Below, one piece after another: positions 44,791 to 52,984 of a stretch of 64,000 bases of DNA (within the stretch, counting starts at the first letter, position 1; each line of letters begins with the position of its first letter). Position numbers and translations under genes: made by a program. The stretch spans positions 1 through 64,000 of the forward strand of contig DATCMB010000013.1 of NCBI GenBank assembly GCA_036563615.1, in the 5' to 3' direction. The notes beneath the pieces are model-generated. The model was not told the DNA's origin. It made no database searches and saw nothing but the letters and a program-made list of their open reading frames with translations. Origin of the DNA: Candidatus Binatia bacterium. GTDB taxonomy: Bacteria > Desulfobacterota > Binatia > UBA12015.

Positions 44791-45163
44791 CGCGCGCCAT
44801 GGCGCGACGCGCGGCGCGACGCTCGCGAAGCTCGTCGAGCCAGCCCGCCAGCAGAAAGCCCAGCACGGTCGCGAGCGCGGTGAGGAAGACGTCCGACAGC
44901 GGGTCGAGCGTCAGCAGGTCGACCATGCGATCCGTGCTGAGCAGCCACTCCATCTGCTCGTCGCCGACGCGCAGGTCGAGGAGCCGGATCAGCGGCAGCA
45001 GGATGAACGCCTGCTGCGCGAGCCGCGCGGCGACCGTGACGAGGATGCCGATCCACCAGCGTCGCCGTCCGCCGAGCAGGCGGAAGACGAAGTAGCCCGC
45101 GCCGCCCCACACGAGCCCGTCGACGGCCAGCATGGCGGCGACCAGGACGACGAGCTCGGTCAT
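44774..45163 (-). CDS. Small integral membrane protein of unknown function
   Basis: 129 residues with about three hydrophobic segments (about 3-30, 38-62, 88-107) and a basic, Arg-rich C-terminus. I do not recognise a family. Overlap of its 3' end with the tldD-like gene start argues that it is a real gene in that operon. It might anchor or partner the TldD-TldE pair, but nothing in the sequence shows this. Confidence 0.6.
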   Translation of the reverse strand: MTELVVLVAAMLAVDGLVWGGAGYFVFRLLGGRRRWWIGILVTVAARLAQQAFILLPLIRLLDLRVGDEQMEWLLSTDRMVDLLTLDPLSDVFLTALATVLGFLLAGWLDELRERRAARRAMARDDARR

Positions 45164-45200
45164 CGGCGTACGCGGCTCGGCAGGTGGCTCGGCACGCGGC

Positions 45201-46598
45201 TCAGAACGGTAGCGATCGGTCCTCCGCGGCGTACGGCGCGCAGAACTCGGGATCGTCGCCGACCGCGAAGCCGACCGCGCGCGCCGCGGCGAGCGCGGTG
45301 CAGGCGACGTGGTCGCCGATCTTCGGGCTCACGTTGAAGATCGCGTTGTCGTTGTCGGGCGCGGCGGCCGCGACCTGCGGGTAGCCGCTCTCGGGCGCGA
45401 TCAGGTAGCCGAGCTGGTCGTTGCCGAGGCCGAAGACGAAGTGCTCCCGGGCGTCGACGTTCTGCTCGAGCGTGAACTGGATCGCAGGGTAGCCCTCGCC
45501 CGGGACCGCGACGAACAGCAGGTCGCCGACGCGCGCCGCCGACACCAACGTCCCGACGGTCTCGCCGTCGAGCCACGGCGGCGAATCCTTGCGCGAGATC
45601 TGCTGGCCCAAAAACGACAGCGGGAAGAACGGGTTCGCGTACGGCTCGCGCAGGAAGAGCTGCGTCGCGGCGACGGTCGCGCCCTCGTGCGGTCGCGCGG
45701 CGGCGACGGCGTCGAGCACGCGCTGCTCGACGACGGCCGAGTACGCGTCGAGCTTCTCGACGTCGGTGTCGCCCGGCACGTCGCCGTCGCGCGGCTGCGT
45801 GCGGCCGACGTCCGCCACCATGACGAGCGCGGTCTCGACGCCGAGCCCGCGCTCGAGCGCGTCCGCGACCACCGCCGGCCAGTCGCCGGAGATCAGCGTG
45901 TTGCCGCCGCCCATGACGGTCGCGTGCGCCGCGTAGTTGACGAGCATGCCGAAGGGACGCGCGGGATCGCCGCCCGGGTCGGTCGCGAGCAGGACGCGCA
46001 GCTCGCCGTCGACCTGGTCGTTCGGCGGCTCCGAGAACTGGCTGCGGATGAGATCGGTTGCGTCGGTGGTGCCGGTCCACAGGCGCGCGGGACGGCGCGC
46101 GCTCCACGCGTCGAGGATCGCGCCGATCGTCTGCTCGCGCAGGAACTCGAGGTAGGTGTCGGGCAGCCCGCCCCAGACGCCGGTCGTGTCCGGTCCGGCG
46201 TGGCTGTGGCTCGAGCCGACGATCACCGCGGTGCGCGCGATCGCGCCGCCGGTCGCGCGCTCGACCTCGGCCGCGATGTCGACCGCGCCGTACGGACCCG
46301 AGCGGTAGGCGGCGAACGCGCCCTGCGTCTCGTTCTCGGCGAACGCGACCGCACCGCCCTCGCCTTCGACGACGAAGGCGCGCACGTGGATCGGCGCCAG
46401 CACGCCGGTCGACGGACGCTCCGGTCCGAAGCCGTAGCCACCGAGGTACACGCTGCCGTCGGGCGGCGCGGTCGCCGGGCTCGGCGTGATGTCGCGTCGC
46501 GCGACGCCGACCAGCAGCGCGGGCGCGCGCTCCGCGTCCGAGCATCCGAAGCAGAGCGCGGCCAGTACCAGCGCCGCGACCGCGTGCGATCGCCGCAT
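45201..46598 (-). CDS. Neutral/alkaline ceramidase-like lipoprotein
   Basis: A 465-residue lipoprotein (lipobox LCFGC, about Cys19). The N-terminus GVARRDITP, the motif GSSHSHAGPDTTG and the metal-site block LVNYAAHATVMGGGNTLISGDWPA match the neutral ceramidase superfamily. That family cleaves the amide of ceramide through a zinc site. It is shorter than true neutral ceramidases (about 650 residues) and lacks most of the C-terminal domain, so it could act on another N-acyl lipid. ATG 46598 has GGAGGGAAC directly upstream. Divergent from the HAD gene. Confidence 0.75.
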   Translation of the reverse strand: MRRSHAVAALVLAALCFGCSDAERAPALLVGVARRDITPSPATAPPDGSVYLGGYGFGPERPSTGVLAPIHVRAFVVEGEGGAVAFAENETQGAFAAYRSGPYGAVDIAAEVERATGGAIARTAVIVGSSHSHAGPDTTGVWGGLPDTYLEFLREQTIGAILDAWSARRPARLWTGTTDATDLIRSQFSEPPNDQVDGELRVLLATDPGGDPARPFGMLVNYAAHATVMGGGNTLISGDWPAVVADALERGLGVETALVMVADVGRTQPRDGDVPGDTDVEKLDAYSAVVEQRVLDAVAAARPHEGATVAATQLFLREPYANPFFPLSFLGQQISRKDSPPWLDGETVGTLVSAARVGDLLFVAVPGEGYPAIQFTLEQNVDAREHFVFGLGNDQLGYLIAPESGYPQVAAAAPDNDNAIFNVSPKIGDHVACTALAAARAVGFAVGDDPEFCAPYAAEDRSLPF

Positions 46599-46692
46599 GT
46601 TCCCTCCGATGACCTTCGGGCCGCGCTCGCGTGCGGCCGTCCGTCGCTCGAGCATGCTTGCGGCTCGCGGTTGCGCGTGCAAGCGCTCCCGC

Positions 46693-47370
46693 ATGCTGCT
46701 CGAGCGCCCGGTGCGCCACGTCATCTGGGACATGGACGGTCTGCTGCTCGACACCGAGCGCTTCTACACCGAGGTGACGCAGCAGATCGTCGGCCGCTGG
46801 GGCAAGGTGTTCGACTGGTCGGTGAAGAGCCACATGGTCGGCCGACCGGCGATGGAGTCGGCGCGCTACCTGGTGGCGACGCTCGACCTGCCGATCACGC
46901 CCGAGGACTACCTGCGCGAGCGCGAGGAGCTGCTCGCCGCGCGGATGCCGAGCGCCGAGCCCATGCCCGGCGCCGTCGAGCTGACGCGCGCGCTGCGCGA
47001 GCGTGGCGTGCCGCAGGCGGTCGCGACCAGCTCGAACCGTCGCTTCTTCGAGCTCAAGACGACGCGCCACCGCGACTGGTTCTCGACCTTCGATGCCGTC
47101 GTGACCGGCGACGACCCGCGGATCGCGCGCGGCAAGCCCGAGCCCGACATCTTCCTGCTCGCGGCGCGCGAGCTCGGCGCGGATCCTGCGACCTGCCTCG
47201 TGCTCGAGGACGCGCCGTCGGGCATCGCCGCGGCGCGCGCGGCCGGCATGCAGGTGATCGGCGTGCCCTACCCGGGGATGGATGCGGCGCGGCTCGCGGC
47301 GGCGGACGTGGTGCTGGGGTCGCTGCGCGAGCTCAGGGTCGAGGATCTGCCGCTCGAGCCCGTGCGGTAG
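46693..47370 (+). CDS. HAD-family phosphatase (beta-phosphoglucomutase/HDHD1-like)
   Basis: A 225-residue HAD hydrolase. Motif I is IWDMDGLLLDTE with Asp13 and Asp15; motif II is VATSSN; motif III Lys and motif IV are in GKPEPDIFLLAARELG and VLEDAPSGI. A helical cap follows motif I. Likely a small-molecule phosphatase for sugar or nucleoside monophosphates. ATG 46693 is the start nearest the domain; an ATG about 40 bp upstream is in frame. Confidence 0.87.
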   Translation: MLLERPVRHVIWDMDGLLLDTERFYTEVTQQIVGRWGKVFDWSVKSHMVGRPAMESARYLVATLDLPITPEDYLREREELLAARMPSAEPMPGAVELTRALRERGVPQAVATSSNRRFFELKTTRHRDWFSTFDAVVTGDDPRIARGKPEPDIFLLAARELGADPATCLVLEDAPSGIAAARAAGMQVIGVPYPGMDAARLAAADVVLGSLRELRVEDLPLEPVR

Positions 47371-48095
47371 GTGGCGTTGCTCTGAACGTCGTCGCGGAGA
47401 CTGGGCGATCGCGGCGCACGTGGAAGCGGTTCGAGAACTGGGACGCAGGCGCCTGAGGAGCCTTGCGATCGCGCGGATCACCACGCTCGGAGTGAGGGCG
47501 GTGCGCACGCAGGCCAACCACCGAGCTGCAGCTTCAGTCGCTCGGCTCCCTATCACCGCGTAGGAGCGGCCGCGGTCGCGACCGGTACCATGCCCTCGCC
47601 CTGTCGACGCCGCGCATGGTGCGCAACGCGTTGATTCATGTTCTTGCCAACGCTCGGAAGCACCTGCGCGCCGTGGCAGGCATCGATCCGTGCTCGTCGG
47701 GGCCCTGGGTTCGACGGCTATCGCGAGCAGCTTGCTCCACCGACGACGCCGCCGTCGACGCGTCCGGCACGCACGTGGCTCCTGCGGGTCGGGTGGCGAC
47801 GGCACGGGCTCATTTCACGCGACGACGGGCCGCGACCACCCCTGGCGAGACACCCCGGAAGCCAACCTGCCGCCGCTCTGGACGCACGGAACTTGGCGCA
47901 TCGCATGCACCACGTTCGCCCCGGCCTGCCTGAAACGCCCAGCGGGCCGGCGTGCGGGCAGCCCCTGCGCGCCCGCCGTCGCCGCTGCTGGTCGCGCGGT
48001 GGTCGCGCGAGCTCACGTCGTGCTCAGCGTCACCGTCGACGCGCCCAAACCGACGCGCTCACACCACCCGCTCCAAACCGGCTGCATCGCCGCGC
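47371..48095. other. Intergenic region without a supported gene
   Basis: Several short open frames overlap here on both strands, none with a recognisable motif, ribosome-binding site or hydrophobic pattern. I see no tRNA or repeat. Its size is unusual for this dense window, so an unrecognised RNA or a lost gene is possible. Confidence 0.4.
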
Positions 48096-48112
48096 AATTG
48101 GTCATACCAGTT
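48096..48112. promoter_or_regulatory. FadR-type GntR operator (TGGT-N3-ACCA)
   Basis: AATTGGT-CAT-ACCAGTT is an inverted repeat with 6 of 7 arm bases paired. TGGT-N3-ACCA is the established half-site pattern of FadR-subfamily regulators such as FadR and PdhR. It lies 35 bp upstream of a FadR-type gene, pointing to autoregulation. Confidence 0.7.
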
Positions 48113-48139
48113 GACCAGCAGATGAGCTGCTGCTAGGAC
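48111..48139 (+). promoter_or_regulatory. Possible gntR promoter
   Basis: TTGACC (48111-48116) and TAGGAC (48134-48139) are separated by exactly 17 bp and overlap the edge of the operator, so repressor binding would occlude the -35 box. A CAGCAG/CTGCTG hairpin falls within the spacer. The -10 match is weak, and the implied start point is next to the GTG start codon. Confidence 0.3.
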
Positions 48140-48146
48140 GAGGCTC

Positions 48147-48890
48147 GTGCTGAGGCCCGTGCAGAAGCGCTCCCTTTCCGACGCCGTGTTCGAGCAGCTC
48201 CGCGAGCAGATCGTGCGCGGCGCCTTCCAGGCCGGCGACAGCCTGCCCGCCGAGCGCGCCCTGTGCGAGGCGCTCGGCGTCAACCGAGGCGCGGTGCGCG
48301 AGGCGCTGAAGCGGCTCGCGCAGGCGCGTTTGGTCTCGGTCCAGCACGGCGGCGCGTCGCGCGTCCTCGACTACCGCTCGTCGGCCGGGCTCGAGCTGCT
48401 CTCCGACCTGCTGGTGACCGAAGGCGGCTTCGATCCGAAGGTCGTGCGCAGCGTCATCGAGATGCGCTCGGCGCTCGCACCCGACATCGCGCGGCTCGCG
48501 GCGCTGCGCGGCGGCGAGCGCGTCGCGGACCTGCTCGAGCCGATCGTCGAGCGCATGCGCGCCGCGGGCGAGGACAACCGCACGCTGCAGACGCTCGCGA
48601 TGGAGTTCTGGTCGGCGCTGGTCGACGGCACCGACAACGTCGCCTACCGCCTCGCCTACAACTCGCTGCGCCAGACCTACGAGAAGTGCATGGACATCCT
48701 GACCGGCGTGCTCGAGGACGAGCTGCGCGACCTGCGCAGCTACGCCGCGATCGCCGACGCCGTGCGCCGGGGCGACGCGAAGCGCGCGGAGCGCGTCGCG
48801 CGCACGCTCACGCGACGCGGCGAGGAGCGCCTGCTCGCCGCGGCCGAGCTGCTCGAGGCCGGCCGCAGCCCGAAGGGAGTTGCCGTATGA
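48147..48890 (+). CDS. GntR-family regulator, FadR subfamily
   Basis: A 247-residue regulator. The winged HTH (about 10-75) has LPAERALCEALGVNRGAVREALKRL, characteristic of FadR-type GntR. The rest is an all-helical FCD-like effector domain. GTG 48147 has GAGG upstream. Its stop overlaps the fatty acid hydroxylase start (ATGA), so the two are co-translated and the regulator probably controls that enzyme together with itself through the operator at 48096. The effector may be an acyl-CoA or fatty acid, by analogy with FadR. Confidence 0.88.
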   Translation: MLRPVQKRSLSDAVFEQLREQIVRGAFQAGDSLPAERALCEALGVNRGAVREALKRLAQARLVSVQHGGASRVLDYRSSAGLELLSDLLVTEGGFDPKVVRSVIEMRSALAPDIARLAALRGGERVADLLEPIVERMRAAGEDNRTLQTLAMEFWSALVDGTDNVAYRLAYNSLRQTYEKCMDILTGVLEDELRDLRSYAAIADAVRRGDAKRAERVARTLTRRGEERLLAAAELLEAGRSPKGVAV

Positions 48891-49564
48891 CCGTCAGCGA
48901 GAGCCCGAACACGCTGCCCGCAGCCGCGCGCTGCTTCTTCCGCTACCTGAGCCCGCGGGTCCTCGTGACCGCGAGCGCCGTGACGCTCGGCGTCCGGCTC
49001 GCGCTCGACGGCTTCTCCTGGTGGGATCTCGCGATCGTCGCCGGCATCGTCGCCTTCTGGCCGCTGCAGGAGTGGCTGATCCACGTCTTCATCCTGCACT
49101 ACAAGCCGATCACGCTGTTCGGCCGCACGATCGACTTCCCGGTGCCGCGCTCGCACCGCCGCCACCACCGCGATCCCTGGAACATCGACATCCTGTTCAT
49201 CCCGTCGCACGTCTTCCTGTACGCGATCCCGCTCGAGTTCTTCCTCTGGATCACGCTCGCGCCGACGCTCGAGCTCGCCTTCACCGGGCTCGCGACGTTT
49301 TTCCTCTTGACGCTGCACTACGAGTGGGTGCACTACCTCGTGCACACGCGCTACCGGCCGAAGTCGTGGCTCTACGACCGGCTGTGGCGCAACCACCGCC
49401 TGCACCACTGCAAGAACGAGAACTACTGGTTCGGCGTCAGCATGCTGTCGGGCGACCGTCTGCTCGGCACCGCGCCGGCGCTGAACGAGGTGCCGACCTC
49501 GCCGACCTGCCGTACGCTCGGCCTCGAGGACACGCTCGGCGCGAGCAGCCCGGCGAACGCGTAA
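48887..49564 (+). CDS. Fatty acid hydroxylase / sterol desaturase family membrane protein
   Basis: A 225-residue di-iron membrane oxygenase. The eight-His pattern is visible in HRRHHRDPW, HYEWVHYLVH and NHRLHHCKNE, with several TMs between. Members insert hydroxyl groups or double bonds into fatty acyl chains, sterols or carotenoids. AAGGGAG lies 9-10 nt before ATG 48887. Coupling to a FadR-type regulator favours a fatty acyl substrate. Lipid hydroxylation and the ceramidase-like gene 2.3 kb away could belong to one lipid pathway, which remains inference. Confidence 0.85.
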   Translation: MTVSESPNTLPAAARCFFRYLSPRVLVTASAVTLGVRLALDGFSWWDLAIVAGIVAFWPLQEWLIHVFILHYKPITLFGRTIDFPVPRSHRRHHRDPWNIDILFIPSHVFLYAIPLEFFLWITLAPTLELAFTGLATFFLLTLHYEWVHYLVHTRYRPKSWLYDRLWRNHRLHHCKNENYWFGVSMLSGDRLLGTAPALNEVPTSPTCRTLGLEDTLGASSPANA

Positions 49565-49611
49565 TCGCGGCGGCGGCTTCTCTCGGCGCGGCGGCGCCGC
49601 TATCGAGAAGC

Positions 49612-50820
49612 GTGAGCGAAGCGCCGCCAAGCCCGCCCGCGCCGCGGTCTGCGCCGGTCCCAGAGATCGGCGGGCGCTGCGACCCGCGCTTCGCCGCCGT
49701 GCGCGACGCGTTCGCCGCCAACTTCGCGCAGCACGGCGAGGTCGGCGCGGCGGTGACCGTGGTCGTCGAGGGGCGCGTCGTCGTCGACCTGTGGGGCGGC
49801 CTCGCCGATCCCGCGCGCGGCACGCCGTGGCGCGAGGACACGCTGGTCAACGTCTTCTCGGTGACCAAGGCGCTGGTCACGATCTGCGCGCTGCGCCTCG
49901 TCGAGGAAGGTCGCCTCGGGCTCGACGAGCCGCTCGCGCGCGCCTGGCCGGGCTTCGCGGCCGCAGGCAAGGAAGGCGTCACGCTGCGCCAGGTGCTCGC
50001 GCACCGCGCCGGGCTGCCGGCGATCCGCGCGCCGCTTCCCGAGGGCGCGATGCTGGAGTGGGCGACGATGACGCGCGCGCTCGAGCGTCAAGCACCATGG
50101 TGGCCGCCCGGCACGCAGCACGGCTACCACGTCAACACCTTCGGCTTCCTGGTCGGGGAGGCGGTGCGCCGGGCGAGCGGCACGTCGATCGGGACGTTCC
50201 TGCGCGACGTGATCACGGGACCGCTCGGCGCCGACGTCCACCTCGGCGTGCCGCGCAGCGAGCACGCGCGGATCGCCACCTTCCTCTGGAACGCGACGCT
50301 GCCGTTCCCGCGCACCGACCCGACGATGCTGCCCGACGCCCAGGCGCTGCGCTACTGCGCGTACCTCAACCCGCCGGGGCTTTCCGGCGAGGACGGCTGG
50401 GTGAACCGGCCGGAGTGGCGCCTCGCCGAGATCCCGTCGGCGAACGGACACGCGACCGCGCGCGGCGTGGCGCGCGTCTACGCGGCGCTGGTCGCGGCGC
50501 TGCGCCACGGACGCGCGCTCGACGGCGTGCACGTGCTCGCGCGCGAGACGCTCGAGCAGGCGATCGTCGAGCACTCCTCGGGCATGGACCTGATCCTCGA
50601 GCGCCCGTCGCGCTTCGGGCTCGGCTTCCAGCTCACCCAGGCCGAGCGCCCGCTGGGTCCGAACCCGCGCGCCTTCGGCCACTTCGGCTCGGGCGGCGCG
50701 CTCGGCTTCTGCGACCCCGACGCCGACGTCGCGCTCGGCTACGTGATGAACGACATGGGGCCGCGCTGGCAGAACCCGCGCAACCGCGCGCTGCTCGACG
50801 CGGTCTATGCGAGTCTCTGA
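49612..50820 (+). CDS. Beta-lactamase-fold serine hydrolase (class C-like esterase)
   Basis: A 402-residue protein of the EstB/AmpC-fold group. Nucleophile S-V-T-K in NVFSVTKALV (SxxK), Tyr motif YHVN (YxN) and HFGSGG in place of KTG. The HxG variant is typical of esterases rather than resistance enzymes. No signal peptide is seen, so it is probably cytoplasmic. The GTG start at 49612 is the first in frame after the hydroxylase gene; the N-terminal 20 residues are Pro-rich. Confidence 0.83.
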   Translation: MSEAPPSPPAPRSAPVPEIGGRCDPRFAAVRDAFAANFAQHGEVGAAVTVVVEGRVVVDLWGGLADPARGTPWREDTLVNVFSVTKALVTICALRLVEEGRLGLDEPLARAWPGFAAAGKEGVTLRQVLAHRAGLPAIRAPLPEGAMLEWATMTRALERQAPWWPPGTQHGYHVNTFGFLVGEAVRRASGTSIGTFLRDVITGPLGADVHLGVPRSEHARIATFLWNATLPFPRTDPTMLPDAQALRYCAYLNPPGLSGEDGWVNRPEWRLAEIPSANGHATARGVARVYAALVAALRHGRALDGVHVLARETLEQAIVEHSSGMDLILERPSRFGLGFQLTQAERPLGPNPRAFGHFGSGGALGFCDPDADVALGYVMNDMGPRWQNPRNRALLDAVYASL

Positions 50821-51136
50821 GCCGCGTCGCGGGCGCACGGGTGGGCGGCGTCGCCGAAGTCTTCGCGGCCCACTCGCGCTCCGTCCGTTCACGCGCCGCC
50901 GCTTCACGTCGGCCGGCTCCGCATGACATCATCCGCACGCGATGTCGGCGCCGTCGCGGCCCACGCTTGCGGGTGTGCATGCGTCGCACGCGGGTGCGCA
51001 CGCGTGGCCCGCGCGTCGTGCGCGCGGTCGCGTCGTCCCCACTGGCCTCGACTTTGCAGCCGCGCACAGCGCCGAATGCTAGGCGCAAGTCGGCTCCGGC
51101 ATCCGACGCCCCGTCTTGCAGCGAGAGGACCCGGCT
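50821..51136. other. Intergenic region, nothing recognised
   Basis: A 316-bp stretch with GTGCG/GCACG-rich low-complexity sequence around 50975-51035. I find no gene. It presumably holds the malQ promoter, but no clear -35/-10 pair is visible. Confidence 0.35.
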
Positions 51137-52771
51137 TTGAAGAAGATCCAGCAGCGCGCGAGCGGCATCCTTCTCCACCCGACGTCCCTGCCCGGTCGCT
51201 TCGGCATCGGCGACCTCGGCCCCGAGACCAAGCGCTTCGTCGACTTCCTGGTGCGCACGGGCCAGACCTTGTGGCAGGTCCTGCCGCTCGGACCGACCGG
51301 CTACGGCGACTCGCCCTACCAGTGCTTCTCGGCGTTCGCGGGGAACCCGCTGCTGGTCAGCCTCGAGGGCCTGGTCGCGGACGGGCTCCTGTCCGAGGAC
51401 GACCTGCGCGACCCGCCGCCCTTCCCCGAGGAGCGCGTCGACTACGCGGCGGTGATCCCGTACCGCATGGCGCTGCTCGCGCGTGCCGCCGAGGCCTTCC
51501 ACCGCGGGCACGCGGGCGCGGCGCTCGCGCCCGACTTCGACGCCTTCTGCCGCGCGCAGACGCACTGGCTCGACGACTTCGCGCTCTTCATGGCGCTCAA
51601 GGAAGCGCACGAGCTGCGGACCTGGAGCGCGTGGCCGCGTCCGCTCGCGCGTCGTGAGCCCGACGCGCTCGCCGCGGCGCGCGAGCAGCACGCCGAGGCG
51701 ATCTTCAAGCACAAATTCATCCAGTTCATGTTCTTCCGCCAGTGGGACGAGGTGCGGCGCTACGCGAACCAGGCGGGGGTGCGCATCATCGGCGACATCC
51801 CGATCTTCGTCGCCTACGACAGCGCCGACGTCTGGGCGCACCCCGAGCTCTTCTTCCTCGACGAGGAGGGCAAGCCGACGGTCGTCGCCGGCGTGCCGCC
51901 CGACTACTTCAGCGCGACCGGACAGCTCTGGGGCAACCCGCTCTACCGCTGGGACGTGCTCGCGCGGCAGGGCTACGCGTGGTGGCTCGACCGGCTGCGC
52001 ACGACGTTCGCGCAGGTCGACATTCTGCGCATCGACCACTTCATCGGCATCCACCGCTACTGGGAGATCCCGGCGCGCGCCAAGACCGCGATCAAGGGAC
52101 GCTACCGCCCCGGGCCCGGCGCCGACTTCCTGCAGGCGGCGCGCAACGCCCTCGGCGACCTGCCGATCATCGCCGAGGATCTCGGCGCGATCACGCCCGA
52201 GGTCGAGGAGCTGCGCGACGCCTTCGAGCTGCCCGGGATGAAGCTCCTGCAGTTCGCCTTCGACAGCGACGCGACCAACCCCTTCCTGCCGCACAACTAC
52301 CCGCGGCGCTGCGTCGCCTACACCGGCACGCACGACAACGACACCACCGTCGGCTGGTTCCACGCCACGACGCCCGAGGAGCGCTCGAACGCGCAGCGCT
52401 ACTTCGCGCGTAGCGGCGAGGACATCGCCTACGACTTCATCCGCGGCGTGCTGAGCTCGGTCGCCGACACCGCGATCATCCCGATGCAGGACGTGCTCTG
52501 CCTCGGCAGCGAGGCGCGCATGAACCACCCGGGACGCCCGTCGGGGAACTGGCAGTGGCGCATGCGCGCCGACGCGATCACCGACTGGCACGTCGGGCGG
52601 CTCGCCGAGATGGCCGAGCTCTACGGCCGCGCGCCCGAGAAGCCGGGCGCCGTCAAGAAACCATCGGCGGCGACCGGCACCGTGGTCCGGGCCGCGACCG
52701 ACGGCGGGGCGCCCGACGAGGACGACGAGGACCTCGACGAGCCGCCGTCCGACGAGCGCGCGCCGAGGTGA
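51137..52771 (+). CDS. malQ: 4-alpha-glucanotransferase (amylomaltase)
   Basis: A 544-residue GH77 enzyme, cytoplasmic, which transfers alpha-1,4-glucan segments between maltodextrins or glycogen. Family markers: GILLHPTSLPGRFGIGDLG, GDSPYQ, the nucleophile Asp in ILRIDHFIG, the acid/base Glu in IIAEDLG and the stabilising Asp in TGTHDNDT. TTG 51137 has GAGAGGA about 8 nt upstream; an in-frame TTG at 51116 would add 7 residues. The last 35 residues form an Ala/Thr then Asp/Glu-rich tail (DEDDEDLDE) beyond the usual end, of unknown role. Confidence 0.93.
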   Translation: MKKIQQRASGILLHPTSLPGRFGIGDLGPETKRFVDFLVRTGQTLWQVLPLGPTGYGDSPYQCFSAFAGNPLLVSLEGLVADGLLSEDDLRDPPPFPEERVDYAAVIPYRMALLARAAEAFHRGHAGAALAPDFDAFCRAQTHWLDDFALFMALKEAHELRTWSAWPRPLARREPDALAAAREQHAEAIFKHKFIQFMFFRQWDEVRRYANQAGVRIIGDIPIFVAYDSADVWAHPELFFLDEEGKPTVVAGVPPDYFSATGQLWGNPLYRWDVLARQGYAWWLDRLRTTFAQVDILRIDHFIGIHRYWEIPARAKTAIKGRYRPGPGADFLQAARNALGDLPIIAEDLGAITPEVEELRDAFELPGMKLLQFAFDSDATNPFLPHNYPRRCVAYTGTHDNDTTVGWFHATTPEERSNAQRYFARSGEDIAYDFIRGVLSSVADTAIIPMQDVLCLGSEARMNHPGRPSGNWQWRMRADAITDWHVGRLAEMAELYGRAPEKPGAVKKPSAATGTVVRAATDGGAPDEDDEDLDEPPSDERAPR

Positions 52772-52984
52772 GCGCGCGAGCCCCGAACGTCCGCAGCCGC
52801 ACCGACCGTGCGCTGCAGCAGCGACGTGCGCAACGATCCTGCTCGCCGCACCTAGCTCGACTGCGCGCTGCGCACGGCAGCCTCCCCCTCGCCAGCCCCG
52901 TCTGCGCGCCCGCCCCGCCCGGCGCGCCAAAGATTCGGCCGACCCGCTTGTCTCCCCTTTGGTCGGCGATACGATCGTAGTGCT

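Noticed and set aside
47616..48136. Three overlapping plus-strand frames before gntR
   Set aside because: Different frames of the same DNA, no RBS, no recognisable motif, and they run over the GntR operator.
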